Origin: Tomocerus qinae
Lineage: Eukaryota > Arthropoda > Collembola > Entomobryomorpha > Tomoceridae
Direction of reading: 5' to 3'
NCBI GenBank assembly: GCA_020055645.1
Contig: CM034546.1
Coordinates: 120,578,375-120,642,374, forward strand
DNA length: 64,000 bases
Shown here: piece after piece, positions 36,457 to 46,806 of the stretch
Layout: each line of letters begins with the position of its first letter
Numbering within the stretch: the stretch's first letter is position 1
Notes under the pieces: generated by a model
The model's database searches: none
Told to the model about the DNA's origin: nothing
What the model saw: only the letters and a program-made list of their open reading frames with translations
Program-made: the position numbers and the translations under genes

Positions 36457-39400
36457 ATGGTCTTTACTCGTCTTATACGAAGAACATTTCAAGTAGCCAG
36501 TTTAAGAAGTTGCAATTCGTTAAATAAAATTTACACACGTCAGTTGACTGTTAGCAGTTCTTTATTGAGTCCTAAAGGAGAATCAACAGGTCAGCCGAAA
36601 CCGTAAGTAATAGTATTTTCTGCCCAATGTTTATAGTTGCGTGCATATTTAATCTTTAGAAGAGGGTGTCGACAAAATAAGTTATGTGCTTAAAATAATA
36701 TAATACATAACCATAACGTACTGCTAAACAGGAGTTATTTTTTCATACACTGTTAATTATTTAGAATTTATTTCTGAAACCACTTATGACTTATAAAGTT
36801 TGGCAATGGCATGAGTTGAATTTGATAATATCGGAGCTGTAGTTATAGTTAGTTTAGTATATAATAGATATGTGAATCATACTATAATGTGTAGTGCTAA
36901 ATAGCTTTCAAAATTCGAAACTGTCAAAGAATAATAAAAGTGCACTAAGTCGTGTCGTGACCATTCTGTTTCGTTATGTACACTTAGGGAAAATGTAAAT
37001 TGAAGATTTGTACCACTGAAGATCTTTATATTGGAAGCAAGAACTTGGGAAACGGGAGCAAATCAAACAGCAAATAATAGCAAAGCGGGTTTGTCTTGAA
37101 TGACGTGACTTACAAACTACAACAGTACTTACAGAACAATTACAGTTTTCCAATTTACGTTTGTATCTTTTATTATTTGAAGTTCTATTGACAAATTGCA
37201 ATATGAATACGCCAGTTGTAGTGATACGTCCGTATCGTCCAGAGGACAAAGAAGAAGTTCAACTAATAATCAAAGAAGCTACTCTCGCTCCTGTTAATCA
37301 GTTCTTTATACAATCGTTAACTAGAGAAATATTTTACCAAGCTATAATATTTGTTGCGGCAATTATGTTCGTTTTCTGTGGTGTACACTTGTATTACACA
37401 GTAATATCCATCCCACTTGTGGTAATTGTAACGTACTTAGGAATCTGGTGTGCTCACTTTTACAAAGCCAAATATTTGCACGGAGACCTTAAAAATATTC
37501 CCCAAACGTATACACATTCTGATAAAACTAATTTTTATGTGGCTGAGGCTCATTTTCCTAAGGGATATAGTCCCAATGTCAATCCTCATAGTCCTAGAGA
37601 AAACATTGCCTTTGCAAGTGAAACAGAGTTTGAAAAGATGGATATAAATGGAGCTTATACAGAAAATCGAGATTTTGATAGACAGATTATTGGCACGGTA
37701 GGAATTATGAGAGATAAAGATTCTGCTGTAATAGCTTGGCTGAGAAGAATGGCAGTGACCCAAAAGTGGAGGGGCAATGGCGTTGCTAAAGCTCTAGTGG
37801 ATCAAGTTATTAAATTTTGCAGTATGAAAGGATTTGTTGCTATTGAATTACTTACAACCGAATGTCATGATAGTGCCAGAAAATTGTATGAAAAGAAGGG
37901 ATTTGAAGTTAGAGCTTTTTACCACAAGAAAATATTTAATTTGTCAGGAATGGCTATAACAATGTACTTAATGCATTTCAAGACAAGGCCATACAAGGAA
38001 ACTGTTCAATCTCCCTAGACTCCAGGGTCTATGATCTGTTGCAAATATTGACTATTTTGGTACAAGAAAAGGCTATGGTGCAAGCAAATTAGCATTTTAC
38101 CTTTATGTACTTACTTGTTACATAATTTACATAATCTAATATTTTACTTATAAGTTATAAAGATCTGCGGAGACTTTAGTGAACAGTGGAGTTATTATCT
38201 TTAGATTCTTTAGGATATAATTTTTAATTAGTACTTACTTACGTTTCATTGAGCATTTCCTTAATGTTATTTCATTGTTAATTATTTCATTCTATTTCTA
38301 TATTAATATTACTGCAGCAGTACTTGCAATTGAAACTTACGTGTTTCATTACTAATGACTCCTTAGATAAGTTTTCAAGTGTGTGTGTATTTCAAGTATA
38401 CGCACATGTTTGTATTTGAACCCACATATGTGGCTTTTGCCTATAATAATGCTTCAATAACAAATTATTATTAAATATGTACACACACAAGTATGTATTA
38501 GTTGTTACGTATTATTAGAAAATATAGGTATCCCTTGTATCTTGTATTAATGTAAGCGTTGCTTTTTGGATTGTAAATCTGTTCCCTTTCCATGTTTCTG
38601 TCTAATCAGTGGTTAAAACAGTAAGTTGAGTAAGCATTAAAGTTAAATATCAGTCAGTACAGTACTATTTAGTGAATATTCTCCCTATCTTCAGGGTCAT
38701 TTTTTAAAGTACGTATTAAATGCAATCTCAATTCAATATTATTGAAGTACTTGTATGTATTACTATACTTTTACGTAATATCAATCTATTCTGTTGGTGT
38801 ACATTTTGTATGTTTTATTGCTATATTATTTTGGTAAACAATGTTAACAGTGTAGGGAAAAACATTTCAAAATTGCATTTGTTACTTACGTTTAACGTTA
38901 GTACTTAAAATATCAAAATGGTAGTATTTGAGAATGAACATGAAGTCCACTCCAACCTTCTACTCCACTACCTATAAAGCATGAAATGCATCTAATACGA
39001 TTGCTATGTAGTTATTTATAAAAAATGTGATATGGAAATTTGTACTTAGTTGTTATGAAATAAATTCGTTAAATGTATTTACTTTCAAATATGGCCAAGT
39101 ACTTTAATCTTGGATGTATGTTAGGTGTAACTGGTTTAACTAATTTCTAATAATATTTATCATTGAGTACTTATAGGTTTGTAATACAATACACAAAATA
39201 CACATTACGCTTGTTAGCAAATATTTTGCAGTATTTTATGGGCTGTGCATTAATGATGATCATTTAGAACTTATTTTTGTAAATTACAATTTATTGCACT
39301 TCAAAATATTTTTCTTGTATTAGTTTGCATAAGATGCACGAGGCAAGCTCCTACATTTCAAATATACATGAATTTACATGAATGGAATGCAGCAGTCTAA

Positions 39401-42107
39401 TAATATTATTATTCAGTGTCAGCAATCACGACATTTACGACAGTACTAGACTAACTAGGCTTGTTGGGTGAACACTAAAATCTTATTACTAGTTTGATAT
39501 AGAAAGAAACTAATAGTACTAAGCAGTACATACAATTAAGTGCATATTTACATTCAAAAAAAATGTAATAATAATGACTTGCTTTACAAACTGATATTTT
39601 TGCCAGAATGGGTTCCAACGAGACAGACGGTGCCAATATCCTTGCTAAGTCGCTGAAAGAACAAGTGAGATTTACAATATATAATAGAAAGACTAATTCC
39701 TAAATATTCTTGAAAATGATAAGTAAATGTAATCAAGAAAAACTTAAAATTATTTTATGAAATAGGGAATTGAATATGCCTTTGGAGTGGTAGGAATCCC
39801 AGTGATAGAAACGTCCATGGCTTTACAACAGCATGGAATCAAATACATTGGAATGAGAAATGAACAAGCCGCTGCTTATGCTGCACAAGCTATCGGTTGG
39901 TATATTATAATATACAGTACCAATATATACCCAGATGAATTTTAAAACTAACGATCACAATGGTCTAAATATGTTAACTGTATTATAGGCTATCTTACGA
40001 AGACTCCTGGAGTTTGTCTGGTAGTATCAGGACCGGGTCTTGTTCATGCTTTAGGAGGACTTGCTAATGCCCAGTCTAATTGTTGGTAAGGAATACTACT
40101 ACGATTAAAACAATCTAAAATTCTGTGAACATAAATCAATCGCAATATTACTTACGACAATGTGGTTTTTTAAAGGCCTATGCTTCTCATTGGAGGATCT
40201 TGTGATAGACCTCAAGAAAGCCTAGGAGCATTTCAAGAAACTCCACAAGTTGAGTCAAGTAGGATTTTTTCAAAATTCACAGCTCGTCCTCCGACACTAG
40301 AGAGAATTCCCAGTTTTGTTGAAACAGCAATCAGGAAAGCTACATACGGCCGCCCCGGGGGATCCTATTTAGATTTTCCTGGCGATCTTCTTAATGGGAG
40401 AGTTGCAGAAAGTGAAGTTGAATTCGTGCCTAGACTTCAAGAACCACCAGTTTCTTTGGCCCCACAAAAAGAAATCGACCGAGCGATTGAGCTGCTGAAG
40501 AACGCCAAGAATCCATTGGTCGTCGTGGGAAAAGGAGCATCTTATGCCAGAGCAGAAGACAATGTTAACGAATTAATTCGCTTGACAGATTTGCCTTTTC
40601 TTCCTACAGCAATGGGTAAAGGAGTTATTCCCGACGATCATCCCAACAGTGTTGGTCCAGCACGGTCCTTAGCCCTCCAAAAGGCCGATGTCATTTTATT
40701 GCTTGGAGCAAGGCTCAACTGGATGATGCATTTTGGAAGACCACCAAGGTTTCAACCGGATGTTAAGTTCATTCAAGTTGACATTGAACCTGAAGAATTT
40801 CACCAAAGTGTTCCAACGTCTGTTTCACTACTTGGAGATGTCAACGTGGTTACAAAACAATTGGTTGATGCTGCAAGACAAAATAAACTTGCGTATCCTA
40901 AAAACACTCCTTGGTGGACTGCCATAAATCAAAAGAAGGATCAGAATAGGCAAACTGTCGCTGTAAGTAAAATCATATATTAATATCGAGAGTGTAAAGT
41001 CTGTCTTAATGCAAAGCAGTTGAATTTTAAACGCCATCATTGCTAATGTACTTGTTCGTTTTATCTTAATTAGGCAATGATGAACGACACTTCTGTCCCA
41101 CTTAACTACTTTGCTGTACTAAATGTGATACAAAATATGATCCCTCAAGACAGCATCATTGTCAATGAAGGTGCTAATACTATGGATATTGGAAGAACAG
41201 TCCTACTTAACCGCAAGCCTAGGCATCGACTTGATGCAGGGACTTATGGAACAATGGGTACGTTATACAATACACTAATTAATTGAATATATAGGTAACT
41301 CGTATGAATACGTACATTTTTAATTGTTGAAAATTTTAAATGCTGATAATTAATACATTCTTTGTAGGTGTTGGATATGGATTCGCAGTAGCGGCTGCTT
41401 TACATTGCCAACAGGAGGGGAAGGGAAAAAGAGTAGTTTGTGTGCAAGGAGACTCTGCTTTCGGTTTTGGTGGAATGGAAATAGAAACACTTTTCAGGTA
41501 TGTTTTTTAATCAGGCAGTACTGCAATGCATTGCTCTATAAGTTCTTCTTGCATATAGCACTTATGTTTGTCCTTACACTATGATGTAATCATGTGTTGG
41601 ATTATTTACTAGGTACAAGTTGCCCGTAATTTCCATAATAATCAACAACAGTGGTATTTACGGAGGAGTCGATAAAAATGTATGGTCCGAGATGAGGGAC
41701 GATGCATCGTTGCCATTAACGTAAGTGGAAAAACCTTTTTACAAGCGTTAATATTCCTTAGTTGTGATTGTAACATTGCGGTAATCCTTCTCTGTTCATA
41801 CTCTAGAACACCACCAAATTGCCTAACTCCTAACTGTCGATATGAAAAGATGGCTGAACTCTGTGGAGGTCAAGGTTTCTACTGTGAGAGCATTGAAGAA
41901 GTGAAAGAAGCTCTTACCAAAGCTATTCAGGTGATGCTCTTTTGTGTCATTTAGACATATTTGACCAGGTTTGGAATGAAATAATTTATTGTTATCTAAT
42001 TTGTCCAACAGGAAAAAGAAAAACCTACGATCATTAACATTATGATAAATACACAAGCTCAGCGAAAGCAACAAGATTTTGACTGGCTAACTCGTGCCAA
42101 ATTGTAA
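36457..42107 (+). CDS. HACL1: 2-hydroxyacyl-CoA lyase (TPP-dependent) with N-terminal presequence
   Basis: Exons 36457-36602, 39607-39664, 39766-39895, 39989-40085, 40176-40962, 41074-41257, 41368-41497, 41613-41720, 41807-41930, 42012-42107 give 619 residues. From residue 50 it follows human HACL1 closely: 'GIPV', '[11 protein letters not shown]' (catalytic Glu), '[12 protein letters not shown]', 'IGGSCDR', '[14 protein letters not shown]', '[10 protein letters not shown]', '[12 protein letters not shown]', and the TPP/Mg motif 'GDSAFGFGG' closing with 'NNSGIYGG'. It cleaves 2-hydroxyacyl-CoA to an aldehyde and formyl-CoA in alpha-oxidation. It ends in Ala-Lys-Leu, a PTS1 peroxisomal signal. 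Exon 1 encodes an Arg-rich, acid-free leader (R5, R8, R9, R17, R27). Its donor phase matches the acceptor one base before the internal ATG at 39608. An isoform starting at that ATG would be 570 residues. Exons 2-10 are secure; the exon 1 link is inferred. Confidence 0.9.
37203..38018 (+). CDS. NAT8/camello-like membrane N-acetyltransferase, nested in the lyase intron
   Basis: A single-exon frame of 271 residues from the ATG at 37203; the in-frame codons upstream contain no ATG. The N-terminus ('[15 protein letters not shown]') is the first GNAT strand and helix. A hydrophobic hairpin follows at about residues 40-83 ('[18 protein letters not shown]', '[15 protein letters not shown]'), as in NAT8/camello proteins, which sit in the ER membrane. 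The GNAT core comes next: 'IIGTVGIM', '[18 protein letters not shown]' (acetyl-CoA loop, R/Q-x-x-G-x-G/A type) and '[17 protein letters not shown]'. Relatives acetylate cysteine S-conjugates or lysines of ER proteins; the substrate here is unknown. It lies on the same strand within the proposed 3 kb first intron of the lyase gene. Confidence 0.9.
   Translation: MNTPVVVIRPYRPEDKEEVQLIIKEATLAPVNQFFIQSLTREIFYQAIIFVAAIMFVFCGVHLYYTVISIPLVVIVTYLGIWCAHFYKAKYLHGDLKNIPQTYTHSDKTNFYVAEAHFPKGYSPNVNPHSPRENIAFASETEFEKMDINGAYTENRDFDRQIIGTVGIMRDKDSAVIAWLRRMAVTQKWRGNGVAKALVDQVIKFCSMKGFVAIELLTTECHDSARKLYEKKGFEVRAFYHKKIFNLSGMAITMYLMHFKTRPYKETVQSP
38019..39606. other. 3' flank of the nested gene / end of lyase intron 1
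   Basis: About 1.6 kb, AT-rich and without exons. It holds the 3' UTR of the NAT8-like gene and ends in a good acceptor (TTTTTGCCAG) at 39606. Confidence 0.5.
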
Positions 42108-42594
42108 AACAAAACAGGCAAACAAGACAAGGACTTAACACGATTATAAAATCGATGCTACTTCCAAAAACCCGAATTTCTAAAATTAGGATTTTAAACT
42201 TCTACCATCATCTGTTTATCTATATTTTTTCTGCTATACTACTATACAAAACAATTAACTCTCAAAGAATTTGTACCATTTCTTATCTATGTACAACCAC
42301 CACTAGTTAAAATACTGGTGACATTCATTCATGTGATATTTGCATTAATGTTCTTGACTTTCTTATTCGAGTTAATAATGATATTGAAAATACATACTAT
42401 TGATTTAAAATGTATAAACAGTATAAATTATATTGTATAAAATATGAGGGTAAAGTTAGCTTATAATTTCATTGCTTACATTATCTATAGACATTTACTT
42501 ATTTTAGAATCTATGTACCCCAATTTGTGTCATTTGTGATTTGTGAGTGAGAAAGCGACTATCGACTTCCGTTATAATATTGCATTGTCTGGGT

Positions 42595-42600
42595 AATAAA
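42595..42600 (+). other. Possible poly(A) signal of the lyase gene
   Basis: AATAAA about 490 bp after the lyase stop codon and about 150 bp before the transposase-derived frame. The 640 bp between these two genes otherwise hold nothing recognisable. Confidence 0.4.
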
Positions 42601-42746
42601 TTAAATACATTCTATTGCGTATGTTCTGATAGGTTTTGCTGTTTGTCTATTGCATTTAATTTTTTAGCAAAATTTTGAAAAATGGCAAATATTTGCATTT
42701 AATTTAGTCACTCCTCCCCAAATTGGCCTATTTGACTTTCTAAATT

Positions 42747-43744
42747 ATGTCTAAATTCACAATTACTAAAAATGTTGCACGAACAATCGATGTTTCATTA
42801 TCCATACGCAAATATCATAGCACGGACATTAGACTTGGACGAGCTTCCTCCGGAGGCAAAAGACCGCATAACAATGATTCAAATCCTAATTTACCGAGCC
42901 TCTTTAGGAAATTCAATGTAGATGCCAACGGTTTACCACTTTTGACAGAAAAAGACTGTTTTCGACGAATTCAATTTGCCTCACAAATTCTACAGGAAAT
43001 AGAAAAAGATCCCAATTTTCTGAAACATACATTTTTCTCTGACGAAGGTAATTTTCGTCTAATGAAAGTCAAGCAACGACCAGGAGCAAAGAAGACCAAA
43101 AAAATTCATGAATCTACTCCATTGCCGCAAATTGTGTGGTGTAGCATGAATTCAAGGGAAATCATCGGCCCATATTTCTTCAACTCTTACGTGACAGGTT
43201 ACGATTGATACAATTAATAACGATATTTTCTTGTGAAAAAATTGCTACACAAATTATGCAAAAAATATGAACGAAAAGTAATGCTGCTGAAATAATAAAT
43301 ATAATCTTCGTTTACAATTAAATTCATGCAGATCGATCATATCTGAAAATGCTTCGCAGTTACTTCCTTCCAGAGTTGGAAAAAAGGGGATACACTATCA
43401 AATCTACAAGGTTCCAGCAAGATGGTGCCCCGCCCCACCGTAGTAAACTTGTCCTTTCCTTTTTACAAGAAACGTTCGATAAGCGCATTATATCCTACGG
43501 GTGTCAGTTAGCGTGGCCACCAAAATCCCAAGATCTAACTCCTCTTGACTACTTTTTATGGGATTATTTAAAAATTCGTTTAAAAAGCTACCTTGACATG
43601 AAAACTGATAATGAGTTGCGAGAAAAACTTGTTCATGAAATAGAAAACATAAACCCTGATCTTTTGGAGGCTTCTGTCGTAGAATTTCCAATAAGGCTCG
43701 AAAAGTGCATTGAAGCAAATGGTAAAAGATTTGAAATGAAATAA
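42747..43744 (+). CDS. Mariner-related transposase-derived gene with a probable intron
   Basis: Two open blocks, 42747-43197 and 43332-43744, join in frame across a 134 bp GT-AG gap (donor GTTACG, acceptor CATGCAG) to give 287 residues. The fold is the DDE catalytic domain of IS630/Tc1/mariner transposases. First Asp is in 'FFSDEGNF', followed by 'PLPQIVWCSM' and 'IIGPYFF'. Second Asp is in 'FQQDGAPPHRS', third in 'SQDLTPLDYFLWDYL'. By my count 41 residues separate the last two acids, unlike classical mariner (34). The first ~65 residues do not look like the usual DNA-binding helix-turn-helix domains. I found no terminal inverted repeats. It is either a domesticated, spliced gene or an old copy that lost its ends and gained an insertion. 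Read through without splicing, it is broken by a stop at 43206-43208. Confidence 0.75.
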
Positions 43745-44575
43745 AATTAACAAGTGGATGAGCAGCAATTAATCTAATAATATAACTACAAATATTATTT
43801 TATAAGGACCAATATTATCAAAGACAAAAATATTTATTTCGTTTATAATTAGCACAAAGCGATTTAATTGGGAATCAAATAACTAGATTATAAATGATGA
43901 ATAAATTCTAAAAGCTAACATATTGTGTGTAATAAATTGTAGAAATATTATTGGTAGATACCCTTCCATATAGTCAGAGTGCAAATAGTGCACAATAAAA
44001 TTAATTCAGTGGAAAAATCTGTAGAAAACGAAGCAGTCAAAGCACAAAAACTTAATTGAACACTTAATTTAAATCAATTTGAGGCTGGTTATTGTCTCTG
44101 TGATCATAAATCATGACTATATATTAATGCAGTCTTATACTAAACATTGTTTATTGTGCTTTGTACTGTTTCGATTAGTTGAATAATTATTTTTAATTTA
44201 TTCTCAATTAATTGAGAATCTCAATACTTTCTAATAATACTTCTAACACAATTAATTATTCTCGAACTATTCTCGTATAGTAATTTAAAGCTAAAAAAGT
44301 CATTATGCTAAAATCTAAATAGTTTTCATTTTCATTAAATCATCCCCAAATGGAATATTTACGTCACAGTCACACTAATATATCATAATTGTCACAAAAT
44401 GCATAACTGATTTGCAATTAATTACTAATTGACATTGGAACATAAATGAGGAAATATCAAAAGAGGAGACGTCAAAAGATCCCCGTAATTACAAAGATAG
44501 TGATAATTATGCTTAATATTATGTCTAGACTATTGGCCTACTTGATCAAAATTTGTCTAAGATAGGATAGGACTT
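43745..44575. other. Intergenic between the transposase-derived and TUT1-like genes
   Basis: About 0.8 kb between two convergent genes, very AT-rich (ATTAATT-type runs near 44190-44260). No inverted repeat matching the upstream flank of the transposase was seen. Confidence 0.5.
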
Positions 44576-46806
44576 TTATCTTCTTTGGAAATCCCCTGTC
44601 AACACAGGGAAAAATATGTCAGTAATACACTGGCGACTTTCAAAGTCTGGATCGGAAAGCATTCCTTTTAGACGTTCTGATGTTTCTTTGCAAGCTTTTC
44701 GAAACTTAAAAACAATAAACTCTGAAGCGCAAGAACCCACATTAAATGATAAATTGAAAGGATCTGTAACACATAGTGGACAATCAAGTCTGAGCAAATC
44801 TTTTGCATCCGACTTGTCAAAATTACTTCCAAACCAGTCCTTATAGAGCTTCATTTCTTCTGGCAAAAGAGCAAAGTTTTCGAATTTTCGCTTACTTATA
44901 AATTGGCCCAAAAACGGAGATATGACTTGCGTTTCTAAGTCTAGATTTGCATACATGTCAAAAAATTCGTAGACTAAATTAAAGAAACTTCGCACATCTT
45001 CCACATCATTATAGGCAGGATTTTTTTCGCCTGAAAGATTCAAAAAACAAAAAAAATTAGTCTATTACTTATTACTTACTATACTAGTAAAACAGGAAAG
45101 GTAGTATTTAAACCTACGGATTGCATTAAATGCAGATGTAACTGCTTCTTTGTCATCAAGAAATGAGGCGTCCCAATTGTCAATTATAATTTGCTTGTTT
45201 CCTGGCTGAGACTGTAAGAAATGAACTGATGGAACAATTCTTTTCTTTTGCAAAAATGTCAAAACCATAAGCGTCAGGGTATAGTTTTTTATTTGCACGC
45301 ATCCTGAAATTGTTTTCCAAAAAACATGATTCGATATCTTTTTGTTTCACTTTCAATGATTGTGGACATTAGGCTTTAACAGTCGTTAAAAATTATGAAT
45401 CATAATTTCCACACAAATGCTTATTATTAACTACAAAATGTGTTATGAGTTATATATCTCACCAACAATGTCGTGGTATCGTCCCCAATATCGCACCACA
45501 TGAAAAAGCCGACGCACCCTGGGATCCAAAGAAATGTAAAAGGCGATCATTTCCGAATTTTGAACAGAAAGCAAATTTTCAAAAGACAAATCACATTTGA
45601 TTCCTGTGTTTTTATGGACTAATTTTATTATGGGAACTCGTGCATGACGAATGGGGAAGACTGAGGTGAATACAAAATTTTCCTTTCCGCTACTGCCCGG
45701 CCGTTGATCGTCTTCACATTTGCGTCTCATGGCCTTAAGAACTCTATTAAATACTGTCATCTTTTCATCCACATGTGGAGTATATGACTTGTCACTGCTG
45801 TATATATCTATAAAAACATGCATCATATTTACACACACTATTATCCTTTATAGCAAATGGAATTTATAATACCGTCCTCTATTCTAAAATTATGCTATAT
45901 TGAAGTGCTCACCTTCAGCATCCACACAGACATCGATATCAGAATCTACATCTCCTAGCTCTGAGAGAGTGGACCCAAAAGGATACAACTTACAATTTGG
46001 GTATAAATCTTTAATTAAGCTAACCAGCTCTAACAAAAAGTTGTGTCTATCATTGATATTCTTCTCAGCCAAAGTTGTCTCCTTCATAAACTGCTCCAGT
46101 TGCAACTTCATTGTTAAGGACGCCAAATTTTGATTCAGCTCATTATGACGTTGTTGGAAGTCAAACTCTCCCGTATTTAAACCTAAGAAATACAGCAATA
46201 CAAATATGCATGTTTTAATAATACAATTTAACTTATTTTACTACTTCTAAACACTTTCAGTCTTTTCTACTGCAATATGACTTCCAATAATATTTCCTGA
46301 GACTGATAGCAAACTTACTTATTCCAGCCATAGCTTTCCACATGACTGTTATTTGTGCGTCTCCTAATGTATGAGTCTTAGCAATACACTCTTCAGCAGT
46401 ATTCCTTCAAAGAATGTAAAAAAAATAATTCGTTGATAATGAAACAACAATCTTCAAAGCTGAATTGCTTTTCGAGCAAGAAACAGTTATTTTGAAAAAC
46501 CTACAAATATTTCAAAGGAGATTTGGAGAATATGTACCTGCTATCAAACTGGAGGACGAAGACACGCTTCTTCTTGATTTTCCGAGTGTAGAAGTCAGCC
46601 AAAAATCCTTCGCTAGCAAAGTACCATGCTACATCGTCAAAGCCGACCGAGTTGTTCACATCTTGAACCAGGATGGACCTATCATTCATTTCCTTTGTCC
46701 ATTTACTTGTTTGAGTAATATGCTGATGGTCCTTATCGAGTAAATGATCCATCCAGTCATTAAATGTAGATTTTTTAACTTGACAAATGTCACAAAAAAT
46801 ATGCAT
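44576..46806 (-). CDS. TUT1-like RNA uridylyltransferase / non-canonical poly(A) polymerase
   Basis: Six exons: 46538-46806, 46319-46404, 45913-46182, 45463-45807, 45118-45303, 44576-45030; all phases fit, giving 536 residues. Order: a U1-type zinc finger (C5, C8, H21, H27), a degenerate RRM ('RSILVQDVN' ... 'KKRVFVLQF', about 44-87), the nucleotidyltransferase core with 'YPFGSTLSELGDVDSDIDV' (Gly-Ser, then Asp200 and Asp202), a third acidic residue in 'GIKCDLSFEN' (Asp281), and a PAP-associated domain ('IKNYTLTLMVLTFLQ' ... 'EDVRSFFNLVYEFF'). Zinc finger, RRM, catalytic and PAP domains in this order match TUT1, which adds uridines to U6 snRNA in the nucleus. The stretch between the second and third Asp holds a long insert, also as in TUT1. 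Uridine versus adenine preference cannot be read from the sequence. Confidence 0.85.

Noticed and set aside
42600-44000. Search for terminal inverted repeats and TA target duplication around the transposase-derived gene
   Set aside because: No matching inverted ends seen by eye; absence is not proven without a computed alignment.
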